From assembly GCA_947498025.1 (NCBI GenBank), contig CANMJR010000008.1:1-64000 (forward strand): 64,000 nucleotides of DNA, written 5' to 3'. Both the position numbers and the translations under genes were made by a program. The notes beneath the pieces were generated by a model, which did no database searches, was not told the origin of the DNA, and worked only from the letters and a program-made list of their open reading frames with translations. Shown in pieces: positions 1 to 7,903 of the stretch; positions within the stretch are counted from its first letter, which is position 1; every line of letters starts with the position of its first letter. The stretch is from Helicobacteraceae bacterium. GTDB taxonomy: Bacteria > Campylobacterota > Campylobacteria > Campylobacterales > Sulfurimonadaceae.

Positions 1-96
1 AACATCAATCATCGCTTCAAATGTCTCTTTATTTACACCTATAAGTCGCTTGAAATTCTTTGGTTCTTTTTTAGTTAGTTGCTCATATTTACTCAT
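1..96 (-). mobile_element. 5' end of an IS5-family-like transposase gene (cut by window edge)
   Basis: Reading the minus strand from the ATG at 96-94, an open frame runs off the window after 32 residues, beginning MSKYEQLTKKEPKNFKRL and continuing with GVNKETFEAM. This Lys-rich start followed by an F-x-R-L-x-G-V-x-x-x-x-F helix resembles the N-terminal helix-turn-helix region of IS5/IS1031-type DDE transposases. The call rests on that pattern and on the terminal-repeat-like sequence just outside it. Only the start is visible, so intactness cannot be judged. It is divergent from cheX at 165, which fits an element inserted beside that operon. Confidence 0.55.
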
Positions 97-130
97 GCTA
101 CTTTAACAGCAATTTTAGTGCCTATTTTTG

Positions 131-148
131 GAGTTTTGCAAGAAGTCT
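131..148. repeat. Probable terminal inverted repeat of the IS
   Basis: GAGTTTTGCAAGAAGTCT lies outside the partial transposase gene. Read inwards on the minus strand it is AGACTTCTTGCAAAACTC, like the termini of some IS5-group elements. The partner repeat would lie left of the window. If this is the edge, the IS ends about 16 bp before the cheX start codon. Confidence 0.4.
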
Positions 149-164
149 ATAAAAGGAAAAATAG

Positions 165-635
165 ATGGTATTAGATTCGTTAATTCTTCAATCAAAACTT
201 TTTTTTACAGAGGATATGGGTATTGAAATAGAGGATATTGTTCGAAAAGAAAAGAGTGCTGAATTAAATTTAAAATCCCATACAGCTATGATAGGTGTTG
301 GCGGTGAGCTGAATATGATGGTTGTCATTAGTTTTGATACTCCAATGCTCAATAAACTCGTTGAAGTTTTTATGGAAGGAGAAGATGTTGCTCCGGAGGA
401 AGAAGAAGAGATTAAAGAGAGCGTAACAGGTGAAGTAATAAATACAATTATTGGTTTATCTATTCCAACATTTCCAAAAAGAGGTAAAGGTGTGACTATA
501 ACACCTCCAATCAGCATAAATGATGCTTCAAATATTAAAAAACACAAAGATTCAAAGATAGTCTCAGCAAATATTAAAACACACTATGGTGAACTCAGCA
601 TTAGTGCTATTATTGCTAAAGATGTGTTGAAATAA
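165..635 (+). CDS. cheX: CheX-family chemotaxis phosphatase
   Basis: This 156-residue protein has the size and layout of CheX/CheC-family phosphatases, which dephosphorylate CheY-P in the cytoplasm. The diagnostic helix is visible as ESVTGEVINTIIG (about residues 85-97), carrying the E-x-x-N pair that enters the CheY active site. An acidic loop (EDVAPEEEEE) precedes it. The start is supported by AAGGA at 153-157, seven bases before the ATG. The next gene, 19 bp downstream, is a CheY-like receiver, its likely substrate, so the pair probably forms a small phosphorelay module. The upstream region has been taken over by an IS end, so the native promoter may be displaced. Confidence 0.85.
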   Translation: MVLDSLILQSKLFFTEDMGIEIEDIVRKEKSAELNLKSHTAMIGVGGELNMMVVISFDTPMLNKLVEVFMEGEDVAPEEEEEIKESVTGEVINTIIGLSIPTFPKRGKGVTITPPISINDASNIKKHKDSKIVSANIKTHYGELSISAIIAKDVLK

Positions 636-654
636 TTTATAAATAGGAAAAAAA

Positions 655-1068
655 ATGTTAAAAATTTTAATAGTAGATGATTCTCTGATAATAAGAAAAA
701 AGATAACAACCATTGTAGAAAAATTGGGTCACGAAGTTGTCGGACAAGCTAAAACAGGAGAAGAAGCCATAGATATTTATGAAGGTGTAAAACCGGATTT
801 AGTGACAATGGATATAACTATGCCGGACATGGACGGTATCACTGCAGTAAAACATATTATAGAAATGGACAAAAATGCAAAAATCATCATGGTAACTTCG
901 CATGGTCAAGAAGACATGGTAATTGATTCGATCAAAGCAGGTGCAGTTGGATATATGTTAAAACCTATTACGGATGAGAAATTGGCAGAAGTAATCGGTG
1001 AAGTTTTTTTAGAATATGCATGCGATGAACATGAAGATGATTTAGAACTCTCAGATGATGATTTATAG
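655..1068 (+). CDS. CheY-like single-domain response regulator
   Basis: A 137-residue receiver domain with nothing else attached except an acidic tail (DEHEDDLELSDDDL). The acidic pair D8-D9, phosphoacceptor D53 (in TMDITMPDMDG), switch residue T81 and conserved K103 (in MLKPI) are all present, so it should be phosphorylatable. It follows cheX closely and is followed six bases later by a PAS-GGDEF gene, with a hybrid kinase next. It may therefore be a phosphoryl target in a pathway linking chemotaxis-type control to c-di-GMP. RBS AGGAAA lies just before the ATG. Whether it binds FliM or acts elsewhere cannot be told from sequence. Confidence 0.88.
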   Translation: MLKILIVDDSLIIRKKITTIVEKLGHEVVGQAKTGEEAIDIYEGVKPDLVTMDITMPDMDGITAVKHIIEMDKNAKIIMVTSHGQEDMVIDSIKAGAVGYMLKPITDEKLAEVIGEVFLEYACDEHEDDLELSDDDL

Positions 1069-1074
1069 GGATAA

Positions 1075-2010
1075 ATGATGCAAGAAAATAAACTCTTTGA
1101 AGCACTTTTAGATGTGATTCCATTTGCAGCGTATGCTGTGGATGTGGATACATATGAAGTGGTTTATGCAAATAAGCTTATGACTGAAAACATGTACGCA
1201 CCACGAGAAAAGCATTGTTGGAAAAAAATTTTTGGACAAAATGAAGTTTGTAGTTGGTGTACAATTGATGAGCTGAAAAAAAGACAAGCTATTTATAAAA
1301 GCGAAAAGCTTATTAACCATTTTTTTGATGAAGTGACGGATAGTTGGTTGCAAATTTACGATGAGATTTTAAAATGGCCGGATGGAAGAACGGTTAAGTA
1401 CTCTATAACGGTTGATATTACAGAACAAAAAGAGATACAAGCTGCGATGATAACAACGCATACAAAACTAACCATGCAAAGTCAAAAACTAAAAGAGGCA
1501 AATGAAAAACTAGAATTTATGGCTAAAAAAGATTTTTTAACAGCTGTGAATAATCGAGGCAACTTTTTTAATCTAGGTGAAGATTTTTTTGCCAAAACTT
1601 TGCGAGAAGATGAATCTATTTTTGTTGCAATGTTTGACCTTGATAAGTTTAAATTGCTGAATGATAATTATAGTCATAAAGTGGGTGATTTGGCGCTCCA
1701 AGCTTTTACGAAAACACTCGAGAAGCACTTGAATGAAACGGATATATTCGGAAGATTAGGCGGCGAAGAGTTTGCTCTCATAATGCAATCTCCTTGTAGT
1801 GATAGCGTCATACAAAAACTGCAAAAGATAAGAGAAGATACGGAAAAAATCATTATAAATCATAATAATCAAGAGATAAGTTTTACAGTAAGTATAGGTT
1901 TAGTTAAAAAAGAGCTTAATGATACACTAGATATAACACTTGAATGTGCAGATAAAGAACTATACAGTGCAAAAGAGACAGGTAGAAATCAATTGAAATT
2001 TAGGTTGTAG
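1075..2010 (+). CDS. PAS-GGDEF diguanylate cyclase
   Basis: A 311-residue soluble protein. Residues about 1-125 form a PAS-like sensor ending in the usual D-I-T-E-Q-K-E exit motif. A short helix (about 126-150) leads to a GGDEF domain with the active motif GGEEF at 229-233 and DLDKFKLLND at 188-197. It should make c-di-GMP from GTP. The PAS holds Cys48, Cys59 and Cys62 in a C-x10-C-x-x-C arrangement, which suggests metal, Fe-S or redox sensing (inference). The first 120 residues are very similar to the N-terminus of the next gene, so a sensor duplication gave two outputs. Two ATG codons are adjacent at 1075 and 1078; either could be used. Confidence 0.88.
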   Translation: MMQENKLFEALLDVIPFAAYAVDVDTYEVVYANKLMTENMYAPREKHCWKKIFGQNEVCSWCTIDELKKRQAIYKSEKLINHFFDEVTDSWLQIYDEILKWPDGRTVKYSITVDITEQKEIQAAMITTHTKLTMQSQKLKEANEKLEFMAKKDFLTAVNNRGNFFNLGEDFFAKTLREDESIFVAMFDLDKFKLLNDNYSHKVGDLALQAFTKTLEKHLNETDIFGRLGGEEFALIMQSPCSDSVIQKLQKIREDTEKIIINHNNQEISFTVSIGLVKKELNDTLDITLECADKELYSAKETGRNQLKFRL

Positions 2011-2013
2011 CAC

Positions 2014-4365
2014 ATGTTAGAAAATAAATTATTTGAAGCACTTTTGGATGTTATTCCGTTTGGTGCGTACGCTGTTGATGTCGATACTTACGAAGTTGTT
2101 TATGCAAACAAACTCATGCGTGAAAATATGTATGCACCCAAAGAGACACACTGCTGGGGAAAAGTTTTCGGACAAGAGGAAATTTGTAGTTGGTGTAGTA
2201 TTTTCAAACTTCAAGATAGGCGAATAAAAAAATTGGTATCCGGAAAATATATATGTGAATTTTTTGATGAAGCGGATGACAAATGGATTAAATCTTATGA
2301 TGAACTTATGAGTTGGCCCGATGGTAGAAATGTGAAGTATTCTATTTTGGTAGATATAACAGACCAAAAAGAGATACAAGGGTCTATGATGAAATCACAT
2401 GCTGCCCTTGCTATAAAAAATAAACAAGTTTCAAATACAAATAAAAACCTTCAAATTACAAAACTAGAGTTGCAAAAATCTTTAAATGAGTTAGAAATAC
2501 AAAAGCAAAAAGCAGAAGAGTCAACAAAATTTAAATCAAGTTTTTTAGCGAATATGTCGCATGAGATAAGAACGCCCATGAACGCTATTATCGGAATGAC
2601 ACATCTTGTAAAAGAGACCTCTCTGGATGAAAAACAACTGAATTACATAAATAAAATTGAATCTGCATCCAATAATCTTTTAAATATTATAAATGATATT
2701 TTAGATTTTTCTAAAATAGAAGCCACAAAGTTAAGGATAGACAATATTGATTTTGATATAAACGTAATGCTCAGCAATGTAAGAATTCTGGTTGAACAAA
2801 AGGCGTATGAAAAAAGTTTACAATTTAGTGTAAAAAATGATTCTGGGAGCTCTATTTTTTATGGGGATTCACTTAGAATTGAACAAATTCTCATAAATAT
2901 TTTAAGCAATGCTATAAAATTTACGACTCTTGGCGAAGTGGAACTCATTATAAATGATATGCCAAACGACATCGTTAGATTTTGCGTAAGAGACACGGGG
3001 ATTGGGATAAGTAAGGTGCATCAAGAGAGTCTGTTTAAACCATTTAGTCAAGCAGATGCGAGTACCACGAGAAAGTATGGCGGAACGGGTTTGGGTCTTA
3101 GTATATCTAAAGAACTTGTAGAGTTGATGGGTGGCAGAATTTGGATAGAGAGTGAGGTTGGAGTTGGAAGTGAGTTTATTTTTGAATTAAAATTGCCGTA
3201 TGGTAATAAAGAAAATATCCAATCTGTAACACATGCGAGCAGTATCAAAGAAGAGCTTGCCTCTTTAAATAGAAGTAAGATTCTCTTGTGCGAAGACAAC
3301 ATCACAAACCAAGAAATAATCATAGGGTTACTAGAAAACAGCGGAATAATTATCGATATTGCAAACAATGGAAAAGAGGCAGTTGATAAGTTTACGGCAA
3401 ATTTTTATGACCTCATCTTAATGGATTTACAGATGCCGATTATGGATGGTTATGAGGCAGCGAGAATTATCCGAGAGGTTGACAAAGATATTCCAATCAT
3501 AGCACTCACGGCAAACGCCATGAGAGAGGATGTGGAACAAACTAAAGCATTTGGGATGGACGAACATCTCAATAAACCGATAGATTTTGGGATGGACGAA
3601 CATCTCAATAAACCGATAGATGTGGAGAATCTTTATAAAATACTTTTGAAACACATTTCTAAAAAAAATGCGGCGCACCCCGAGAGTACTTCCTCGCTTA
3701 CGCTCACAGTGCACCCCAAGAGTACTTCCTCGCTTACGCTCACAGCGCATGCGGAAGTTTCACAGACAAAAGATGAGTTTCATATTCCTGAGTTTAAAAC
3801 AATAGATACAACACAAGGCTTAAAATATTTGGTCGGAAACAAAAAACTCTACCTCAAAATCTTAAATAACTTTTTAAATAATTATAAAGATTTCAGTTTT
3901 GTAAACCTAAACAGTGAAGAGTTTCAAAGAGCAACCCACACAATAAAAGGTCTGAGCGCAAATGTCGGTGCGACGGCTTTGCATGCAATCTCAGAGAAGC
4001 TGGATGAGAGACAGGATAAAACTTTACTGGACTCTTGGCATGAAGAGATGAAAAAAGTTATTGAAGAGTTGAGCAATAAGCTGTCTGAGATAAAAAAAGA
4101 AGAAACAAAAGAACAAAAAAAGGAGCTTTCACATGTGTCCGAGCAAAGCGACAAATGCTTTTGGGGCACTAAAAGAGAAGAACTCCTTTCTAAACTCAAA
4201 GAGGCTGCTGCAACTTCAAGACCAAAAGAGTGTGAAGCAATTATGAGAGAAATAGAGGGGTATGAGTTGTCCACAGATGATAATGAGTTATTCAATAAAA
4301 CAAAAATATTAATAGAAAAATATGAGTTTAAAGAAGCTTCTGCCATGTTGAAAAAAATAGAATGA
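2014..4365 (+). CDS. Hybrid sensor histidine kinase (PAS-HisKA-HATPase-REC-Hpt)
   Basis: A 783-residue cytoplasmic hybrid kinase. Domains in order are a PAS-like sensor (about 1-125) with Cys47, Cys58 and Cys61 matching the preceding cyclase, a coiled coil (about 130-175), HisKA with phospho-His183 in [16 protein letters not shown], HATPase with N, G1 (DTGIGI) and G2 (GGTGLGL) boxes, a receiver with Asp471, and a C-terminal Hpt with His642 (THTIKG). Two 36-bp in-frame tandem repeats lie in and after the receiver: residues 513-536 duplicate the K-P loop, and 554-577 duplicate a Ser/Thr-rich linker. The gene ends in an ATGA overlap with the receiver-GGDEF gene, which makes that protein a likely phosphotransfer partner. 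Confidence 0.88.
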   Translation: MLENKLFEALLDVIPFGAYAVDVDTYEVVYANKLMRENMYAPKETHCWGKVFGQEEICSWCSIFKLQDRRIKKLVSGKYICEFFDEADDKWIKSYDELMSWPDGRNVKYSILVDITDQKEIQGSMMKSHAALAIKNKQVSNTNKNLQITKLELQKSLNELEIQKQKAEESTKFKSSFLANMSHEIRTPMNAIIGMTHLVKETSLDEKQLNYINKIESASNNLLNIINDILDFSKIEATKLRIDNIDFDINVMLSNVRILVEQKAYEKSLQFSVKNDSGSSIFYGDSLRIEQILINILSNAIKFTTLGEVELIINDMPNDIVRFCVRDTGIGISKVHQESLFKPFSQADASTTRKYGGTGLGLSISKELVELMGGRIWIESEVGVGSEFIFELKLPYGNKENIQSVTHASSIKEELASLNRSKILLCEDNITNQEIIIGLLENSGIIIDIANNGKEAVDKFTANFYDLILMDLQMPIMDGYEAARIIREVDKDIPIIALTANAMREDVEQTKAFGMDEHLNKPIDFGMDEHLNKPIDVENLYKILLKHISKKNAAHPESTSSLTLTVHPKSTSSLTLTAHAEVSQTKDEFHIPEFKTIDTTQGLKYLVGNKKLYLKILNNFLNNYKDFSFVNLNSEEFQRATHTIKGLSANVGATALHAISEKLDERQDKTLLDSWHEEMKKVIEELSNKLSEIKKEETKEQKKELSHVSEQSDKCFWGTKREELLSKLKEAAATSRPKECEAIMREIEGYELSTDDNELFNKTKILIEKYEFKEASAMLKKIE
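3550..3621 (+). repeat. Perfect 36-bp tandem duplication inside the receiver domain
   Basis: Two identical copies (3550-3585 and 3586-3621) encode [12 protein letters not shown] twice (residues 513-524 and 525-536). The unit carries the conserved Lys-Pro of the receiver beta5-alpha5 loop, so the domain has two candidate active-site lysines. Identity at the DNA level suggests a recent slip or a culture-specific variant. Confidence 0.95.
3673..3744 (+). repeat. 36-bp tandem repeat in the REC-Hpt linker
   Basis: Two copies (3673-3708, 3709-3744) differ at only two bases and encode [12 protein letters not shown] and [12 protein letters not shown]. They sit in the linker between receiver and Hpt domains. 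The partial motif GCGCATGCGGA follows. On the opposite strand the unit contains TACTCTCGGGGTGCG, nearly matched by intergenic DNA at 22410-22424. Confidence 0.9.
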
Positions 4366-5246
4366 GAAAAAAAATAACAATTTTAGTCGTAGATGATACT
4401 GAGACAAATATAGATATTTTACTAAATTTGCTGGGTGATGATTATGATCTTACAGTTGCACTAAGTGGAGAGAGCGCCCTAGAAATTGCAAATACAGAGT
4501 CTCTTGACCTGATTTTACTTGATATAATGATGCCGCAAATGGATGGTTATGAGGTTTGTGAAATTTTAAAAGCAAATGATAAAACAAAAGATATACCGGT
4601 CATATTTATAACAGCCAAAACAGATGAAGATAGTATAGAAAAGGCATATGAAGTTGGGGGAATAGATTATGTTACGAAGCCTTTTAAACCCCGCGAGTTG
4701 ACTGCCAGGGTTAAAACGCAGCTGAATTTGAAGTTTTTGATTGAAGATCTTGAATTTATCGCTTCTTATGATCAGATGACCGGTATATGTAATAGAAGAA
4801 AATTCTTTGAGTTGGCTGAGAGAAAATTTCTTACAGATAAGAATAATCTTTATGCCGTCATGATAGACATTGATAAATTCAAGTTAATCAATGATACACA
4901 TGGACATCCAATCGGCGATGCTGTCATTATAAAAGTTACAGAAACAATTAGCCAATATCTTGAGAGTGAATTCATTTTTGGAAGATTGGGTGGCGAAGAG
5001 TTTGCAATTGTCTGTAACTGTGAATCTTTAGATGAAATCACTCAAAAGCTTGAACGCATAAGAAAAGCAGTGGATAGTTTTGAGCTGTTGAGTGACAAAA
5101 ACGAGAGTATAAAATGTACCATAAGCATGGGTTGTTCAAAAATTAAACAAGAGACAAAAAATTTAGATGCACTTTTAAAAGAGGCGGATGTTGCTCTATA
5201 TGAGGCAAAAGGCTCTGGAAGAAATAAGATTATCTTTAGAAGTTAA
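4362..5246 (+). CDS. Receiver-GGDEF response regulator (diguanylate cyclase)
   Basis: A 294-residue two-domain regulator of PleD/WspR-like design. The N-terminal receiver has D11-D12, phospho-Asp54 ([13 protein letters not shown]), T85 and K106 (TKPF). The C-terminal GGDEF domain carries [11 protein letters not shown] and the active motif GGEEF at residues 210-214. Phosphorylation would be expected to promote dimerisation and c-di-GMP synthesis. The start overlaps the end of the hybrid kinase by four bases (ATGA), so translation is probably coupled and the kinase is the obvious phosphodonor. The operon then ends at a palindromic repeat (5251-5298). Confidence 0.9.
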   Translation: MRKKITILVVDDTETNIDILLNLLGDDYDLTVALSGESALEIANTESLDLILLDIMMPQMDGYEVCEILKANDKTKDIPVIFITAKTDEDSIEKAYEVGGIDYVTKPFKPRELTARVKTQLNLKFLIEDLEFIASYDQMTGICNRRKFFELAERKFLTDKNNLYAVMIDIDKFKLINDTHGHPIGDAVIIKVTETISQYLESEFIFGRLGGEEFAIVCNCESLDEITQKLERIRKAVDSFELLSDKNESIKCTISMGCSKIKQETKNLDALLKEADVALYEAKGSGRNKIIFRS

Positions 5247-5250
5247 GAAT

Positions 5251-5298
5251 GGATGTTACGCACCTAAACGGACGCATTCGTTTTAGTGCGTAATATCA
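5251..5298. repeat. Dispersed TIR repeat, copy 1 (short form)
   Basis: GGATGTTACGCAC on the left and GTGCGTAATATCA on the right bracket one hairpin (CTAAACG...CGTTTTAG). This is the minimal, 48-bp form of the family whose longer copies are at 7145, 20205, 45782 and 47263. It lies between converging genes (stops at 5246 and 5311) and could act as a bidirectional terminator (inference). Confidence 0.75.
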
Positions 5299-5310
5299 GT
5301 TACGAATTTT

Positions 5311-6399
5311 TTACAGATTGTCTATCAGCTTTTTAAGCTCCTCAGGACGATTTGAGTTTTTAAGTGCATTTTCTTTAGAAATCTTTTTTCTTTGTACTAA
5401 ATCAATGAGCTGCTGCGTTTGAGTGGTCATACTTGTTTCAGTTTGATTTAACTGCATTTGAGAGTAGAGTTGGTGTACTTTGTCCTCTCTGATAAGGTTT
5501 GAAATTGCCGGATTGGTTATTAAAATCTCTTGAGAAGCAACTTTTCCCCCACCGATTTTTGGTATAAGCGACTGAGCCACAACAGCGATAAGAGAAGATG
5601 CCAGTTGCGCTCTTACCTGCGCCTGCTCCTGCCCGCTAAAAACATCGATAATACGGTTTATAGTACTCGGTGCAGAATTTGTGTGGAGCGTTCCAAAAAC
5701 TAAGTGACCAGTCTCAGCCGCAGTAAGCGCTGCACCGATAGTCTCGGCATCCCGCATCTCACCGATGAGTATAATATCGGGATCTTGTCTTAGAGCAAAT
5801 TTGAGTGCCGTTGCAAAGGACGCAGTGGAGTTTCCTACATCTCTTTGAGAGAAAAGAGATTTGATATTTTTATGCACAAACTCAACCGGGTCTTCTACTG
5901 TTATGATGTGCCGTCTCTCTGTGAGGTTTATTTCATGGAGCATAGAGGCCAAAGTTGTTGATTTACCGCTGCCGGTTGGTCCTGTTACAAGAATGAGACC
6001 CTTCTCTCTTTTGATGAGTTCTTTAAAAATAGGAGGATTTCCATACTCATCAAGCGTTGGAATATCGATGGGAATCATACGAAAAGCACAACCGATTCCA
6101 TAAATAGTACGGTAGTAGTTCGCACGGAAACGACCGATTCCCTCGAGTTGAAATGAGAAGTCAAGTTCATTATGTTCCTCAAACTCCTTTTTCTGCTTAT
6201 CTTCAATAAGAGAGTATGCCATTTCTTCTATCTCTTGTGCATTCAAAACCGGTAAATTAAGAGGTCTTAACTCTTTATCTATACGAATCTGCGGTTCACT
6301 TCCAACTACAAGGTGCAAGTCAGACGATTTAAAAGCCAAAACACTTTTTAATAATTTTTTAATATCAATCGGTTTTTTTTCTTCTACTTCATCACTCAT
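5311..6399 (-). CDS. pilT: PilT-type retraction ATPase (type IV pilus)
   Basis: A 362-residue secretion ATPase of the GspE/PilT superfamily, close to the usual PilT length. The Walker A motif GPTGSGKST is at residues 140-148, followed by the Asp box (HIITVEDPVEF), the Walker B region (LRQDPDIILIGEMRD) and the His box (ETGHLVFGTLHT). AIRNLIRE-like C-terminal sequence is present as AISNLIRED. It would hexamerise at the inner membrane and power pilus retraction. No other pilus genes are adjacent. It is translationally coupled to the ArsC-like gene upstream, whose end overlaps its start by four bases; that pairing looks like operon packing rather than shared function. Confidence 0.92.
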   Translation of the reverse strand: MSDEVEEKKPIDIKKLLKSVLAFKSSDLHLVVGSEPQIRIDKELRPLNLPVLNAQEIEEMAYSLIEDKQKKEFEEHNELDFSFQLEGIGRFRANYYRTIYGIGCAFRMIPIDIPTLDEYGNPPIFKELIKREKGLILVTGPTGSGKSTTLASMLHEINLTERRHIITVEDPVEFVHKNIKSLFSQRDVGNSTASFATALKFALRQDPDIILIGEMRDAETIGAALTAAETGHLVFGTLHTNSAPSTINRIIDVFSGQEQAQVRAQLASSLIAVVAQSLIPKIGGGKVASQEILITNPAISNLIREDKVHQLYSQMQLNQTETSMTTQTQQLIDLVQRKKISKENALKNSNRPEELKKLIDNL

Positions 6400-6737
6400 A
6401 AAAACACTCCTTTATAAATCTCTTCATCAAATCCTACTATAACTTTTTCGTCAAACTCTACTATGGGTCTTTTTATTAGCAAATTTTCCTTGCAAAGCCA
6501 CTCTTCTTTGGCTTTGTCGTTTAGGTTTAGCTCTTTAAGGTTGTATTTTCTGTATGTTGTGCTTTTTGAGTTGAAGAGGGTTTTCATTTCCACATGTCTA
6601 AGCCATGAAGAAATTTTGTCGCAAGAGAGTTTTTCTGCTTTAAAATCGTGTAGTTTGCACTCAATATTATGTGTTTTAAAAAATGAGAGTGCCTTTTTTA
6701 CACTGCTGCAGCTCTTAATTCCATAAACTTGTATCAT
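6396..6737 (-). CDS. ArsC/Spx-like thioredoxin-fold protein (YffB-type)
   Basis: A 113-residue protein beginning MIQVYGIKSCSSVKKAL, the pattern of the ArsC/Spx/YffB family. The active-site position is Cys10-Ser-Ser-Val, so the CxxC second cysteine is absent. The mid-region (FDEKVIVGFDEEIYKGVFL) matches the family C-terminus, where a conserved 'RPIVEFDEKVIVGF' strand follows the catalytic arginine. Family members reduce arsenate or bind RNA polymerase; small proteobacterial YffB-like members are mostly uncharacterised. It lies between gatC and pilT in a minus-strand cluster, only four bases from gatC's stop. A role in arsenate reduction is not supported by any neighbouring ars gene. Confidence 0.75.
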   Translation of the reverse strand: MIQVYGIKSCSSVKKALSFFKTHNIECKLHDFKAEKLSCDKISSWLRHVEMKTLFNSKSTTYRKYNLKELNLNDKAKEEWLCKENLLIKRPIVEFDEKVIVGFDEEIYKGVFL

Positions 6738-6741
6738 TGTT

Positions 6742-7032
6742 TTATTCTATAATTTTTGGAACTATAAAGAAGTTGTCTGCACTTTGCGGAGCATGTCTTA
6801 AAATATCATCACTTATTTGTGCATTACCTACTACAACATCTTCTCTAAGAAATGTACTTGCATCGCTCATAGCAAAAGTGTCATCCACTCCATCGGTATT
6901 TAATTCGCTCAAATTGTCAACAAAACTGACAATTTCAGACAGCTGATTTATAATCTCCTCTCGTTTATCGTCTGAAACTTTTAAAAAAGAGAGCTTTTCA
7001 AGTTTTGTTAATAGTGCATCATCTACTTGCAT
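6742..7032 (-). CDS. gatC: Glu-tRNA(Gln)/Asp-tRNA(Asn) amidotransferase subunit C
   Basis: A 96-residue GatC. This subunit wraps around GatA and stabilises the GatCAB complex, which converts misacylated Glu-tRNA(Gln) or Asp-tRNA(Asn) to the correct amide. Typical features are the N-terminal helices (DDALLTKLEKLSFLKVSD), the LSEIVSFVDNLSELNTDGV segment, and the LREDVV loop that threads into GatA. gatA and gatB are not in the window, a dispersed arrangement common in Campylobacterota. It is first in the minus-strand cluster gatC-arsC-like-pilT. Its upstream region holds a long copy of the dispersed TIR repeat. Confidence 0.9.
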   Translation of the reverse strand: MQVDDALLTKLEKLSFLKVSDDKREEIINQLSEIVSFVDNLSELNTDGVDDTFAMSDASTFLREDVVVGNAQISDDILRHAPQSADNFFIVPKIIE

Positions 7033-7144
7033 GTAATAGTCCTAGAAGTTTAAATTTACAAAATTGTAACAGAAAAAAGATGTGTGTTTGATGAAACTTT
7101 AACAAACTATGCGATATTATTTTGAACAATTTTAAAATATATAC

Positions 7145-7284
7145 TGATGTTACGCACTTTTATGAAAAAGCGCGTAAAAATCTTATTATTCTCAAAAAAC
7201 AGAGTTTTTTGTAGCTTTAGGGGGTTGTAGGGACATCTGTCCCTGCCATCTAAACGGACGCGTTCGTTTAGATGCGTAACATCA
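7145..7284. repeat. Dispersed TIR repeat, copy 2 (full length)
   Basis: A 140-bp element with TGATGTTACGCA at the left end and its exact inverse complement at the right end. Inside are two hairpins: AGGGACA/TGTCCCT, then a near-perfect 24-nt palindrome with arms TCTAAACG and CGTTTAGA. It fills most of the divergent gap between gatC and the YfgM-like gene. No ORF is present. It is the best-preserved member and the reference for the family. Confidence 0.85.
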
Positions 7285-7303
7285 AAATAAAAAGGAAATG
7301 TTT

Positions 7304-7900
7304 TTGAGCTTTAGAAATGATATGGATATGGTTAAAGAAGAGTTAAACTCCGAAGAAAAGTTTTTTGAAAAAGCCGTTATAACTGAAAGATTTGTTAAAA
7401 AATACAAAAATGTGATAATAGGCTCTTTTGTAGCAGTGGTTGTTGTTGCTTTTGCAAATATTGCTTATGATATTAATAAGCAGAACACAATAGAGTCTGC
7501 GAACAAAGCTCTCTCAGACCTTAGTAAAGATGCAAACAGTATCGACGCTCTGGCAAAGCTTAAATCGTTAAGCCCAAATTTACATGATGTTTGGCTTTAC
7601 TCAAAAGCAGTGGCAGATAAAGATTTGGCTGCATTAGAAAAATTTAAAGATTCAAAAGCAATGTTGGTGGGTGATTTGGCCTCTTATGAGATAGCTCAAA
7701 ACACAAAAGATGCTGCAAAGTTGGATGCGTATGCTTTGGCGCAAAATGCTGTTTATAAAGATTTGGCACAGGTTCAAAGTGCAGTATTACTTATAAATGA
7801 AGGCAAAATTGAAGCTGCACACCAAAAACTCTCTTTAATCGGCGAACAATCACCACTGAATACTATAGCAAAAGCATTGCTTCATTATGGTGTGAAGTAA
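7304..7900 (+). CDS. YfgM-like membrane-anchored TPR protein
   Basis: About 198 residues. A cytoplasmic N-terminus (SFRNDMDMVKEELNSEEKFF) is followed by one membrane helix (IIGSFVAVVVVAFANIAY) and a periplasmic all-helical domain rich in Ala/Leu/Lys. This is the layout of YfgM/TPR_21 proteins, which work with PpiD at the Sec translocon. The next gene is a BamB-like lipoprotein, matching the yfgM-bamB order of E. coli, which supports the call. I prefer the TTG at 7304, because AAAGGAA at 7291-7297 is well spaced from it; an ATG at 7298 sits too close to that RBS. Sequence similarity is weak, so the name is provisional. Confidence 0.55.
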   Translation: MSFRNDMDMVKEELNSEEKFFEKAVITERFVKKYKNVIIGSFVAVVVVAFANIAYDINKQNTIESANKALSDLSKDANSIDALAKLKSLSPNLHDVWLYSKAVADKDLAALEKFKDSKAMLVGDLASYEIAQNTKDAAKLDAYALAQNAVYKDLAQVQSAVLLINEGKIEAAHQKLSLIGEQSPLNTIAKALLHYGVK

Positions 7901-7903
7901 GTT

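Noticed and set aside
188-547. 119-codon open frame antisense to cheX
   Set aside because: It is the shadow of a clear coding gene with intact CheX motifs; no RBS or family pattern.
3550-3744. Tandem 36-bp units resembling a CRISPR array
   Set aside because: Units abut without spacers, are in frame within a kinase gene, and there are no cas genes nearby.
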